Positions 56,214 to 64,000 of a DNA stretch of 64,000 nt are shown here, in pieces. How positions within the stretch are numbered: the first letter of the stretch is position 1; each line of letters starts with the position of its first letter. Both the position numbers and the translations under genes were made by a program. The stretch lies in assembly GCF_001632775.1 (NCBI RefSeq), contig NZ_CP015249.1:1902686-1966685 (forward strand). The letters run 5' to 3'. The stretch comes from Dokdonella koreensis DS-123. Lineage in GTDB: Bacteria > Pseudomonadota > Gammaproteobacteria > Xanthomonadales > Rhodanobacteraceae. The notes beneath the pieces are model-generated. The model was not told the origin of the DNA and made no database searches. It worked only from the letters and a program-made list of their open reading frames with translations.

Positions 56214-57322
56214 GCTTCGACGCGGCGCACCTGGCCAATCGGGCCACTGCGGCGCTGCGCGCCTACGATCCGGGACACGACCTGCCGGCGCTGCGCCGGC
56301 TGCACGGCGCGCTGCTGGCGGAGCTGGGCTCCAACGAGAATCCGCTCGGCGCCAGCCCGCGCGCCCTGGCGGCGGTGCAGGCGGGACTGGCGGCCAGCTT
56401 CCGCTACCCGGACCCCAAGGGTGGCGACCTCAAGCGCGCCCTGGCGGCCCGGTTGCAGGTCGACGAGGCGCGCATCGCGCTCGGCAACGGCTCGCACGAG
56501 CTGCTGATGCTGCTCGCGCAGTGCTTCGCCGATGCCGCGACCTCGGTGGTCCATTCGCAGTTCGGGTTCGCGGTGTTCGCGATCGCCACCGCCGCCGCCG
56601 GCGCGCAGGGCCTGCGCGTGCCGGCCTTGCCCGGCGACCATCCGTCGATGCCCTACGGACACGACCTGGCGGCCATCGCCGCCGCGGTCCGGCCGGACAC
56701 GCGCCTGGTGTTCCTCGCCAACCCGAACAACCCCACCGGCGGCTGGTTCGCGGACGCCGAGCTGGAGGCGCTGCTGGCGCGGACGCCGCCGTCGGCCCTG
56801 GTCGTCGTCGACGAGGCCTATCACGAGTTCGCCGACGCCGCCGGGCCGCGCAGCGCGCTGCGCTTCGCCGACCGCCATCCGAACCTGGTCGTCACGCGCA
56901 CGTTCTCCAAGGCCTACGCCCTGGCGGGCCTGCGCGTGGGCTACCTGGTCGCGCATCCCAGCGTGGTCGGCGTGATCGAGCGGCTGCGCGAATCGTTCAA
57001 CGTCAACGGCCTGGCGCTGGCCGCCGCCGAAGCGGCGCTCGGCGACGAGGCGCACCTGCGCGAGGTCCGCCAGTGGACCTTTGCCGAGCGGGCCTGGCTG
57101 GCCGGCGAACTGGCGGCGCGCGGCTATCGCGTGCTGCCGTCGCAGACGAATTTCCTGCTGGTCGATCTCGGCGTCGACGCCACCGCGCTGGAGGCCGCGC
57201 TGTTCCGGCAGGCGGTGATCGTGCGTCCGATGGCCGGCTACGGGCTTGCGCATACGCTGCGCATCAGCGTCGGCAGCCGCGCCGAGAACGCGCGCCTGCT
57301 GGCGGCGCTGCCGTCCCGATGA
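56210..57322 (+). CDS. hisC: Histidinol-phosphate aminotransferase family enzyme
   Basis: Class II aminotransferase; its place between pheA and aroA suggests it may also, or mainly, transaminate aromatic keto acids. It has 370 residues with LGSNENPLGASP, FLANPNNPTGGW, VVDEAYHEFAD and PLP-binding Lys234 in TRTFSKAYALAGLRVGY. The GTG start overlaps pheA by four bases. The true histidine operon copy, if any, is not in this window. Confidence 0.93.
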   Translation: MSFDAAHLANRATAALRAYDPGHDLPALRRLHGALLAELGSNENPLGASPRALAAVQAGLAASFRYPDPKGGDLKRALAARLQVDEARIALGNGSHELLMLLAQCFADAATSVVHSQFGFAVFAIATAAAGAQGLRVPALPGDHPSMPYGHDLAAIAAAVRPDTRLVFLANPNNPTGGWFADAELEALLARTPPSALVVVDEAYHEFADAAGPRSALRFADRHPNLVVTRTFSKAYALAGLRVGYLVAHPSVVGVIERLRESFNVNGLALAAAEAALGDEAHLREVRQWTFAERAWLAGELAARGYRVLPSQTNFLLVDLGVDATALEAALFRQAVIVRPMAGYGLAHTLRISVGSRAENARLLAALPSR

Positions 57323-57419
57323 GGGCCGTCGCCGCCCTCGTGCCCGCCGTCGCCGCGCCGTGCATCGCCAACTGCAGGTGCCGCGCTCGCCGTAGTGCCG
57401 TTTCCAGGAGTGGATTGGA

Positions 57420-58733
57420 ATGAAGCCGATCGATTGGTCCAGCACGTCCGCGGCGCCGCTGCGCGGCGAGCTGGTGGTGCCGGGCGACAAGTCGGTGTCG
57501 CATCGGGCGGTCATGCTCGCAGCACTGGCCGACGGCGTCTCGCGCATCGACGGCTTCCTGGAGGGCGAGGACACGCGCGCCACTGCCGCCGCGTTCGCCC
57601 GCATGGGCGTGCGGATCGAGACCCCGTCGCCGTCGTGCCGGCGGGTGCACGGCGTGGGCCTGCACGGCCTGCGCGCGCCGGACGGCCCGATCGACTGCGG
57701 CAATGCCGGTACCGGCATGCGCCTGCTGGCCGGTGTGCTGGCCGGCCAGCGCTTCGACACCGTGCTGACCGGCGATGCCTCGCTGTCGCGCCGGCCGATG
57801 GGACGCGTGATCGAGCCGCTGGCGCGCATGGGCGCATCGATCCAGGCCCAGGCCGGCGGCCTGCCGCCGCTGCACATCGCCGGCGGCCGTGCCCTGCACG
57901 GCGCGCTGCAGGTGCTGCCGGTGGCCAGCGCGCAGGTGAAATCGGCCGTGCTGCTGGCCGGGCTCTACGCCGAGGGCGAGACCGAGGTGCGTGAGGTCCA
58001 CCCGACCCGCGACTACACCGAGCGGATGCTGGCGGCCTTCGGCTGGCCGGTCGCGTTCGGCGAAGGCTGGGCGCGGCTTTCCGGCGGCCATCGCCTGTGC
58101 GCGGCCGACGTCCGGGTCCCGGCGGATTTCTCGTCGGCCGCCTTCTTCCTGGTCGCCGCCTCGCTGGTGCCCGGCTCGGAGCTGCTGCTGCGCGCGGTCG
58201 GCCTCAATCCGCGGCGGACCGGCCTGCTGACGGCGCTGCGGCTGATGGGCGCGGACATCGCCGAGGAGCGTCGGCGCGAGGAGGGCGAGGAGGCCGTGGC
58301 CGACCTGCGCGTGCGCCATGCGCCCTTGCGCGGCATCGACCTGCCGGTCGGGCTGGTGCCGGACATGATCGACGAGCTGCCGGTGTTCTTCATCGCCGCG
58401 GCCGCCGCCGCCGGCACCACCCGGGTCACCGGCGCGGCCGAGCTGCGCGTGAAGGAGTCGGACCGCATCGCGACGATGGCGGTCGGCCTGGCGGCGCTGG
58501 GCGTGGCAGTGGAGGAGCGCCCCGACGGCGCGATCGTCCACGGCGGGCCGATCGGCGGCGGGCGTATCGACAGCCACGGCGACCACCGCGTGGCGATGAG
58601 CTTCGCCGTGGCCGGCCTCGTGGCCGGCGGTGCCGTGACGATCGGCGACTGCGCGAACGTCGCCACCTCGTTCCCGGGCTTCGTCGAGCTGGCCAACGGC
58701 TGCGGTTTCGCGCTGTCGACGCAGCCCGACTGA
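57420..58733 (+). CDS. aroA: 3-phosphoshikimate 1-carboxyvinyltransferase (EPSP synthase)
   Basis: Sixth shikimate step: joins shikimate 3-phosphate and PEP. It has 437 residues. Substrate-binding motifs: VPGDKSVSHRAVMLAAL, CGNAGTGMRLLAGVLAG, LTGDASLSRRPMGRV, ADFSSAAFFLVAASLV, LPVFFIAAAAAAG and HGDHRVAMSFAVAGL. The DKSVSHR and GNAGTGMR region resembles class II enzymes more than E. coli AroA. It lies 97 bases after hisC and ends 10 bases from convergent usp. Confidence 0.97.
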   Translation: MKPIDWSSTSAAPLRGELVVPGDKSVSHRAVMLAALADGVSRIDGFLEGEDTRATAAAFARMGVRIETPSPSCRRVHGVGLHGLRAPDGPIDCGNAGTGMRLLAGVLAGQRFDTVLTGDASLSRRPMGRVIEPLARMGASIQAQAGGLPPLHIAGGRALHGALQVLPVASAQVKSAVLLAGLYAEGETEVREVHPTRDYTERMLAAFGWPVAFGEGWARLSGGHRLCAADVRVPADFSSAAFFLVAASLVPGSELLLRAVGLNPRRTGLLTALRLMGADIAEERRREEGEEAVADLRVRHAPLRGIDLPVGLVPDMIDELPVFFIAAAAAAGTTRVTGAAELRVKESDRIATMAVGLAALGVAVEERPDGAIVHGGPIGGGRIDSHGDHRVAMSFAVAGLVAGGAVTIGDCANVATSFPGFVELANGCGFALSTQPD

Positions 58734-58743
58734 CCGCGTCCGT

Positions 58744-59175
58744 TCAGCGGTAGACCAGGACCGGGATCGTCGAGTGGGTCAGCACCTTCTGCGTCTCGCT
58801 GCCGAGCAGGGCGGCGGACAGGCCGCGCCGGCCGTGCGAGGCCATCAGGATCAGGTCGCAGCCGTGGGCGGTCGCCGCCTCGATGATGCCGGACCAGACC
58901 GTGTCGCACGGTGCGGCGGCCGTCTCGCACGGCACGCCGGCCGCCGCCGCGGCGCGGGCGACGGCATTCGCATGGCGTTGCGCGCCCGCGAGCGCCTGGG
59001 CACGGAACTGCTCCGGATCGACCAGGGTGTATTCGGCGAACGACAGCGCATAGGCCTCGGCGCCGCAGTAGCCGACGAGGCCGGCGCCGAGCGCGGTGGC
59101 CAGCTCGACCGCGCCCGCGATCGCCTTGTGCGACAGCGCGCTGCCGTCGGTCGGGACCAGGATCTTCTTGAACAT
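58744..59175 (-). CDS. Universal stress protein (UspA family)
   Basis: A cytosolic stress protein. It has 143 residues opening MFKKILVPTDGSALSHKAI and ending LILMASHGRRGLSAALLGSETQKVLTHSTIPVLVYR. The G-x2-G-x9-G-(S/T) nucleotide motif is nearly intact, but the first Gly is Ala (A-SH-G-x9-G-S). GGAG sits before the ATG. It is inserted antisense between aroA and cmk, genes that are often co-directional neighbours. Upstream is an FNR/DNR-type palindrome, and usp genes are often under such control. Confidence 0.93.
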   Translation of the reverse strand: MFKKILVPTDGSALSHKAIAGAVELATALGAGLVGYCGAEAYALSFAEYTLVDPEQFRAQALAGAQRHANAVARAAAAAGVPCETAAAPCDTVWSGIIEAATAHGCDLILMASHGRRGLSAALLGSETQKVLTHSTIPVLVYR

Positions 59176-59362
59176 GGCGGTTCTCCACGGATCCAGCAGG
59201 GGCTGGGAAAGGGCTGTCCTGCCCGCTCCCGGCTCGGACGGTCGCGCGGATCGGCGGCTGGCGCCGGCGGCCCGCACGCGCCCCATCCCGGGGGCGCGCC
59301 GGCAGGCCGTTCCTCGACCGCCGGCCGGCGATGCCTAGCTTGATCCTTTCGGTGCCGGCGGT

Positions 59363-59378
59363 CTTGACGCCGGTCAAG
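59363..59378 (-). promoter_or_regulatory. FNR/DNR-type palindrome upstream of the usp gene
   Basis: CTTGAC-GCCG-GTCAAG, a perfect inverted repeat of the TTGAC-N4-GTCAA form used by CRP/FNR-family regulators (FNR, ANR and DNR prefer TTGAT/C-N4-A/GTCAA). Its centre is about 195 bases from the usp ATG, within the 297-base gap between usp and cmk. Confidence 0.5.
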
Positions 59379-59419
59379 CGCCCCCGGTGTGGCAGCCGGG
59401 TCCGGGGCAGGGCACCGGG

Positions 59420-59447
59420 TTCCAAAACCGGCGTCACGTTCTAGAAT
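59420..59447 (+). promoter_or_regulatory. Candidate promoter of cmk-rpsA
   Basis: TTCCAA (59420-59425), a 16-base spacer and TAGAAT (59442-59447), 26 bases before the cmk ATG. The same TAGAAT box occurs before pyrG and before the 145-residue gene, so it may be a favoured -10 form here. Confidence 0.4.
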
Positions 59448-59472
59448 GTGCGATTCCGCTCGAGGACCGCCC

Positions 59473-60162
59473 ATGACGCCGGCATCGCCCCTGGCCGCCC
59501 CGGTACTGACGATCGACGGTCCTTCCGGCTCCGGCAAGGGCACCATCAGCCGCCTGGTGGCCGATGCGCTGGGCTGGCACCTGCTCGATTCGGGCGCCCT
59601 GTACCGGGCGGTCGGCTACGCCGCCGGCATGGCCGGGCTGGACCTGTCCGACACCGAGGCGGTCACGCGCTGCGCGCAGATCACCAAGATCGCGTTCCGC
59701 GACCCGAAGGACGGCGGCGAGACACGGGTGGTCGTCAACGGGCACGACGCCACCGACGAGCTGCGCACCGAGACCGCCGGCGCGGCGGCCTCGGCGATCG
59801 CCGCGATCCCGGGGGTGCGTGCCGCGCTGTTCGAGCGCCAGCGCGGCTTCCGCAAGGCGCCCGGCCTGGTGGCCGACGGCCGCGACATGGGCACCGTGAT
59901 CTTTCCGGACGCCCCGCACAAGGTGTTTCTGACCGCCAGTGCGGCCGAGCGCGCGCGCCGCCGGCATAAACAGTTGAAAGAAAAGGGGTTGAACGTTACA
60001 CTCGCATCCCTTTTGCATGAAATCGAGGCGCGCGACGCGCGCGACGCCGCCCGTGTGGTGGCGCCGCTCAAGCCGGCACCCGATGCCGTACTCATCGACA
60101 CGACCGGTATTCCGGTCGGTGCGGTGGTGGCGCGGGTGCTGGACTTGTTGCGTCCGGCCTGA
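59473..60162 (+). CDS. cmk: Cytidylate kinase
   Basis: Phosphorylates CMP and dCMP. It has 229 residues with P-loop [47 protein letters not shown] and [14 protein letters not shown]. The start at 59473 matches the family. It stands before rpsA, the classical order; a 153-base leader separates them. Confidence 0.97.
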   Translation: MTPASPLAAPVLTIDGPSGSGKGTISRLVADALGWHLLDSGALYRAVGYAAGMAGLDLSDTEAVTRCAQITKIAFRDPKDGGETRVVVNGHDATDELRTETAGAAASAIAAIPGVRAALFERQRGFRKAPGLVADGRDMGTVIFPDAPHKVFLTASAAERARRRHKQLKEKGLNVTLASLLHEIEARDARDAARVVAPLKPAPDAVLIDTTGIPVGAVVARVLDLLRPA

Positions 60163-60315
60163 GCAAGCGAGAGGAAAGGTCCGGCGCATCCGCGCCGGGA
60201 AACATACACGGCGCCCGCCCGCAGCGGACGCCCTCGACAGGTGGATCGCGTCTCGTCCCGCCATCGGAAATGCGCGGAGACGGCTGCGATCTGTTGTCTT
60301 CAACTGGATACCAAC
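60163..60315 (+). promoter_or_regulatory. rpsA leader, possible S1 autoregulation region
   Basis: A 153-base region before rpsA. It holds a 7-bp GC hairpin (60181-60187 / 60192-60198) and ends without a strong Shine-Dalgarno sequence (CTGGATACCAAC before the ATG). In E. coli the rpsA leader also lacks a strong ribosome site and is repressed by S1 itself. That the same holds here is inference. Confidence 0.35.
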
Positions 60316-61992
60316 ATGACCGAAAGTTTTGCTGAGCTGTTCGAACAGAGCCAGTCCTCGCTGGCCAAGCTGCGCTCCGGCGCCATCGTTTCCGGCATCG
60401 TCGTCGACATCCGCAACGACGTCGTCGTCGTCAACGCGGGCCTGAAGTCCGAAGGCATCATTCCGATCGAGCAGTTCAAGAACGATCAGGGCGAGCTGGA
60501 AATCAGCCTCGGCGACGAAGTCAAGGTCGCCCTCGACTCCATCGAGAACGGCTTCGGCGAGACGATGCTCTCGCGCGAGAAGGCCAAGCGCTCGCTGGTG
60601 TGGGACGAGCTCGAAGAGGCGCAGACCGCCAATGCCGCCATCACCGGCCGGATCTCCGGCAAGGTCAAGGGTGGCTTCACCGTCGACATCAAGGACGTCC
60701 GTGCGTTCCTGCCGGGCTCGCTGGTCGACGTGCGGCCGGTGCGCGACCCGTCCTACCTCGAGGGCAAGGAACTCGAGTTCAAGATCATCAAGCTCGACCG
60801 CAAGCGCAACAATGTGGTGGTCTCGCGTCGCGCGGTGGTCGAGAGCGAGTTCAGCGTCGAGCGCGAGCAGCTGCTCGATCGTCTGCAGGAGGGCGCGGTC
60901 GTCAAGGGCGTCGTCAAGAACCTCACCGACTACGGTGCGTTCGTCGACCTCGGCGGCATCGACGGCCTGCTGCACATCACCGACATGGCCTGGAAGCGCG
61001 TGCGCCATCCGTCCGAAGTCGTCAACGTCGGCGACGAGCTGGACGTGCGCGTGCTCAAGTTCGACCGCGAGCGCAACCGCGTCAGCCTCGGCCTCAAGCA
61101 GCTGGGCGAGGATCCGTGGGTCGCGATCTCGCGCCGCTACCCGACCGGTACGCGCCTGTTCGGCAAGGTCAGCAACGTCACCGACTACGGCTGCTTCGTC
61201 GAGCTGGAGCCGGGCGTCGAAGGCCTGGTGCACGTCTCGGAAATGGACTGGACCAACAAGAACGTCAACCCGGGCAAGATGGTCCAGGTCGGCGACGAGG
61301 TCGAGGTCATGGTCCTGGACGTCGACGAGGAGCGTCGCCGCATCTCGCTCGGCATGAAGCAGACCCGCGCCAACCCGTGGGAAGCCTTCGCCGCGATCCA
61401 CAAGAAGAACGACAAGGTCATCGGCACGATCAAGTCGATCACCGACTTCGGCATCTTCGTGGGCCTGGACGGCGGCATCGACGGCCTCGTGCACCTGTCC
61501 GACATCTCCTGGCAGACCACCGGTGAAGACCTGGTCCGCAACTTCAAGAAGGGCGAGGAGATCGAGGCGGTCGTGCTGGCGGTCGATCCGGAGCGCGAGC
61601 GCATCTCGCTCGGCGTCAAGCAGCTCGAGCAGGATCCGTTCGGCCAGTTCATGGCGGCGCATCCGCGCGGCAGCATCGTCAGCGGCACCGTCCGCGAAGT
61701 CGATGCACGCGGCGCCACGATCGACCTGGGCGACGGCGTCGAGGGCTACCTGCGCGCCAACGACATCGCCAAGGAGCGTGTCGAGGACGCCACGCAGTAC
61801 CTCAAGGTCGGCGACACGGTCGAAGCCAAGTACACCGGCATGGACCGCAAGGGCCGCAGCCTGCAGCTTTCGATCCGCGCGAAGGACGAGGAAGAACTGC
61901 AGCAGACGCTCGAGGAGTACCAGAGCGCGTCCGGCGGCACGACCAAGCTGGGTGCGTTGCTCAAGGAGCAGCTCGGCCGCTCGGCCGACTGA
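60316..61992 (+). CDS. rpsA: 30S ribosomal protein S1
   Basis: An RNA-binding ribosomal protein that unfolds mRNA for initiation. It has 558 residues with six S1 domains, shown by repeats of the kinds [79 protein letters not shown] and [15 protein letters not shown]. Length and number match the family. The start lacks a strong ribosome site, as is usual for rpsA. Confidence 0.98.
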   Translation: MTESFAELFEQSQSSLAKLRSGAIVSGIVVDIRNDVVVVNAGLKSEGIIPIEQFKNDQGELEISLGDEVKVALDSIENGFGETMLSREKAKRSLVWDELEEAQTANAAITGRISGKVKGGFTVDIKDVRAFLPGSLVDVRPVRDPSYLEGKELEFKIIKLDRKRNNVVVSRRAVVESEFSVEREQLLDRLQEGAVVKGVVKNLTDYGAFVDLGGIDGLLHITDMAWKRVRHPSEVVNVGDELDVRVLKFDRERNRVSLGLKQLGEDPWVAISRRYPTGTRLFGKVSNVTDYGCFVELEPGVEGLVHVSEMDWTNKNVNPGKMVQVGDEVEVMVLDVDEERRRISLGMKQTRANPWEAFAAIHKKNDKVIGTIKSITDFGIFVGLDGGIDGLVHLSDISWQTTGEDLVRNFKKGEEIEAVVLAVDPERERISLGVKQLEQDPFGQFMAAHPRGSIVSGTVREVDARGATIDLGDGVEGYLRANDIAKERVEDATQYLKVGDTVEAKYTGMDRKGRSLQLSIRAKDEEELQQTLEEYQSASGGTTKLGALLKEQLGRSAD

Positions 61993-62046
61993 TCCACGCG
62001 TCACAGGGGCGCCGCCGTCTTCGTGCGGCGGGTGATGAAACAAACC

Positions 62047-62074
62047 CCGCTGCCCGCCTCCGGGCGGGCAGCGG
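62047..62074 (+). terminator. Strong stem-loop between rpsA and ihfB
   Basis: A perfect 12-bp GC-rich stem (62047-62058 / 62063-62074) closed by a TCCG tetraloop, 54 bases after the rpsA stop and 28 before ihfB. No T tract follows, so it may be an attenuator, a processing site or an mRNA 3'-end stabiliser rather than a simple terminator. Confidence 0.4.
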
Positions 62075-62102
62075 CGGCCCACAACTAGAACGTTCCGCGT
62101 CG

Positions 62103-62411
62103 ATGACCAAGTCGGAGTTGATTGAAGCGTTGGCCGCACGCCAGGTACACCTTGCGGCCAACGATGTGGAGCTGGCGGTCAAGAGCCTGCTCGAACAGAT
62201 GAGCCAGGCGCTGGCCGACGGTGATCGTATCGAGATCCGCGGGTTCGGCAGCTTTTCGCTGCACTACCGCCCGCCGCGCATGGGGCGCAACCCCAAGACC
62301 GGCGACGCGGTGGCGCTGCCGGGCAAGCATGTGCCGCATTTCAAGCCCGGCAAGGAATTGCGTGAGCGCGTCAATGAGTCGGCCAAGCCGTTGTTGCCGC
62401 AGGGCGACTGA
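62103..62411 (+). CDS. ihfB: Integration host factor subunit beta
   Basis: A DNA-bending nucleoid protein, heterodimer with IhfA. It has 102 residues: [36 protein letters not shown], then the beta arm with [49 protein letters not shown]. The Arg-Asn-Pro of the intercalating tip is present. Helps sigma-54 promoters, relevant as rpoN is in the window. Confidence 0.97.
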   Translation: MTKSELIEALAARQVHLAANDVELAVKSLLEQMSQALADGDRIEIRGFGSFSLHYRPPRMGRNPKTGDAVALPGKHVPHFKPGKELRERVNESAKPLLPQGD

Positions 62412-62465
62412 ATCGCATAGCGGTCGGGCGGCGAAGGCCGCCGGCCGGTACCGGCAGGAGGGGCG

Positions 62466-62756
62466 ATGCGCTCGGGCCTGACCGTTCTCCTGATCGTGCT
62501 GTTCGCCGCGTTCGGCGCCGTGTTCGGCGCGCTCAACGGCGACCCGGTCACCGTGGACCTGTACTTCACGCAGGCGACGCTGCCCAAGGGCGCGGCGTTG
62601 CTGACCGCCCTGGTGCTGGGCTGGCTTTCCGGCGGCTGCCTGGTCTGGTTCGCCCGCGGCCGCCGCGACCGGCGCCGTGCACGGGCGGCCGCGGCCCGGC
62701 CGCAACCGGCCGCCCCCGCAGGCGGCGACGATGCCGCGGTATCCGGTGGTGCATGA
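62466..62756 (+). CDS. lapA: Lipopolysaccharide assembly protein A domain protein
   Basis: A small inner-membrane protein of 96 residues with two membrane helices (about 4-22 and 42-62) and the conserved NGDPVTVDLYFTQATLP between them. A basic C-terminal tail follows. It overlaps lapB by four bases (ATGA). With LapB it helps control LpxC level in E. coli. Confidence 0.9.
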   Translation: MRSGLTVLLIVLFAAFGAVFGALNGDPVTVDLYFTQATLPKGAALLTALVLGWLSGGCLVWFARGRRDRRRARAAAARPQPAAPAGGDDAAVSGGA

Positions 62757-63925
62757 ACGAACTGGCATTGCTGTTCCTGCTGCTGCCGGTCGCTGCGCTG
62801 TCGGGCTGGCTGCTCGGCCGGCGCGGTAGCGAGCGCAGTTCCGGCGCGCGCGTCAACGAGCTTTCCACCAGCTACTTCCGCGGCCTCAACTACCTGCTCA
62901 ACGAGCAGCAGGACAAGGCGATCGAGGTCTTCCTCAAGCTGGCCGAGATCAACCGCGACACGGTCGAGACGCACCTGGCGCTGGGCAACCTGTTCCGCCG
63001 GCGCGGTGAGGTGGAGCGGGCGATCCGCGTCCACCAGCACCTGATCGCACGGCCCAACCTCAGCGAGTCGGAGAAGACCGTCGCCCTGCTCGAGCTCGGC
63101 GAGGACTACATGCGCGCCGGCCTGCTCGACCGCGCCGAGACGCTGTTCAGCGACCTGGTCGCCATGGATGCCCTCGCGCCGTCGGCGCTGCGCCACCTGA
63201 TCGGCATCTACCAGCACGAGCGCGACTGGAACAAGGCGATCGAGCACGCACGCCGGCTGGAGAAGGCCAGCGGCGATTCGCAGGCGGCGATCGTCGCGCA
63301 GTTCTACTGCGAGCTGGCCGAGCAGGCGCGTGCGCAGGCGGACTGGGGCGCGGCGCTGGCCTATCTGGACCAGGCCGAGGGCGTCGAGGGGCGCTGCGTG
63401 CGCGCCAGCATCCTGCGCGGCCACATCGAGTCCGCGCGCGGCCACCTGCCCCAGGCGATCGGCGCGTTCGAGCGCGTCGCCGAGCAGGACGTGGACTACG
63501 TGCCGGAGATCCTGGCGCCGCTGCTGGACTGCTACGCGCGCGCGCAGCAGATGCAGCGCGCCGAGGCCTTCCTGCTCGAGATCAGCCAGCGCTACAAGGG
63601 CGTATCGCCGGTGCTGGCGCTGGCCAAGCTCTACGCCAGCACGCGCGGCGAGGCGGTCGCGATCGCCTACCTCAACCAGACGCTGCGCCAGCGTCCGTCG
63701 GTGCGCGCGCTGATCGCGCTGATCGACGTCAGCCTCGACCGCTCGCGCGGCGAGGCGCGCGAGAACCTGCTGCTGCTGCGCGACCTGGCCCGCAAGCTGC
63801 TCGAAGGCCAGGCGATGTACCGCTGCAACCGCTGCGGATTCGGCGCCAAGGCCCATCATTGGCAGTGCCCCAGCTGCAAGAGCTGGGAGTCGGTGCGGCC
63901 GATCCACGGCGTCGTCGGCGAGTAG
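62753..63925 (+). CDS. lapB: Lipopolysaccharide assembly protein B
   Basis: An inner-membrane TPR protein that, in E. coli, hands LpxC to the FtsH protease and so sets LPS output. It has 390 residues: an N-terminal membrane anchor (LALLFLLLPVAALSGWLLGRR), many TPR units (about 35-350, for example YFRGLNYLLNEQQDKAIEVFLKLAEI) and a C-terminal rubredoxin-like zinc site, CNRCGFGAKAHHWQCPSCKSW. All four cysteines are present. Confidence 0.96.
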   Translation: MNELALLFLLLPVAALSGWLLGRRGSERSSGARVNELSTSYFRGLNYLLNEQQDKAIEVFLKLAEINRDTVETHLALGNLFRRRGEVERAIRVHQHLIARPNLSESEKTVALLELGEDYMRAGLLDRAETLFSDLVAMDALAPSALRHLIGIYQHERDWNKAIEHARRLEKASGDSQAAIVAQFYCELAEQARAQADWGAALAYLDQAEGVEGRCVRASILRGHIESARGHLPQAIGAFERVAEQDVDYVPEILAPLLDCYARAQQMQRAEAFLLEISQRYKGVSPVLALAKLYASTRGEAVAIAYLNQTLRQRPSVRALIALIDVSLDRSRGEARENLLLLRDLARKLLEGQAMYRCNRCGFGAKAHHWQCPSCKSWESVRPIHGVVGE

Positions 63926-63935
63926 GGCGGCAGGC

Positions 63936-64000
63936 ATGCCCGCACCCTGGACGACCGCCCCGGTGCTGGCCGCGCTGGCGTTCGCGCTGTCGGCGGCCCT
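63936..64000 (+). CDS. Start of a further gene, probably a membrane protein (3' end outside window)
   Basis: ATG at 63936, 10 bases after the lapB stop, with GGGCGGCAGGC just upstream. The 21 visible residues (MPAPWTTAPVLAALAFALSAA) are hydrophobic, as in an N-terminal membrane helix or signal peptide. Too little is visible to name it. Confidence 0.5.
   Translation, partial: MPAPWTTAPVLAALAFALSAA

Overview
The window is about 70% G+C bacterial chromosome, densely packed and read on both strands. No gap between genes reaches 300 bases. Gene content points to a Gram-negative gammaproteobacterium of the Xanthomonadales (Lysobacterales): LPS/KDO synthesis and Lpt transport genes, pbpC beside an alpha-2-macroglobulin gene, HPr kinase with RapZ in a PTS that has no sugar permease here, and the serC-pheA-hisC-aroA-cmk-rpsA-ihfB-lapAB order. 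A secreted protein ending in IFAHGFE suggests a Dokdonella/Rhodanobacteraceae-like organism, but that is recall, not a database result. I saw no rRNA, tRNA, CRISPR array, insertion sequence or prophage.

Layout. 1-7860: 3' part of clpA; a TerB/DUF697-like membrane protein; a UDG-family glycosylase with a DUF488 protein; parE; mdtD; an NlpC/P60 hydrolase. 8103-15817: pyrG-kdsA-[seven-repeat FG-GAP-like secreted protein]-eno-ftsB-ispD-ispF-truD. The FG-GAP gene looks like an insertion into a housekeeping operon. 15793-20053: greB, a YjgR ATPase, an MltD-like lytic transglycosylase and an orphan 145-residue protein. 20308-24865: psd and sco1 on the minus strand, diverging from prmB-aroC-hydroxyacid dehydrogenase, which ends at a cluster of four perfect hairpins. 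25136-27457: a DUF2884 protein, gloA and an MscS channel.

27500-39969 is one long minus-strand array, in transcription order kdsD, kdsC, lptC, lptA, lptB, rpoN, hpf, ptsN, hprK, rapZ, mannose-type EIIA, ptsH, ptsI, an acyltransferase and mtgA. It couples LPS precursor supply and transport to sigma-54 and a regulatory PTS. ibaG-murA diverge from it.

41782-51318 holds an acyl-CoA-binding protein, a phasin and a PHA-granule-region protein. They flank pbpC, a chagasin-like cysteine-protease inhibitor and a 1651-residue alpha-2-macroglobulin. 51396-53806: a protein with two degenerate FHA domains, and the msrPQ methionine sulfoxide reductase pair. 53987-63925: serC-pheA-hisC-aroA, an antisense universal stress protein behind an FNR-type palindrome, cmk-rpsA-ihfB, lapA-lapB, and the start of one more gene.

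Genes are packed by short overlaps. Five junctions are GTGA, where the downstream GTG start shares bases with the upstream TGA stop; others are ATGA or TGATG. This implies widespread translational coupling.
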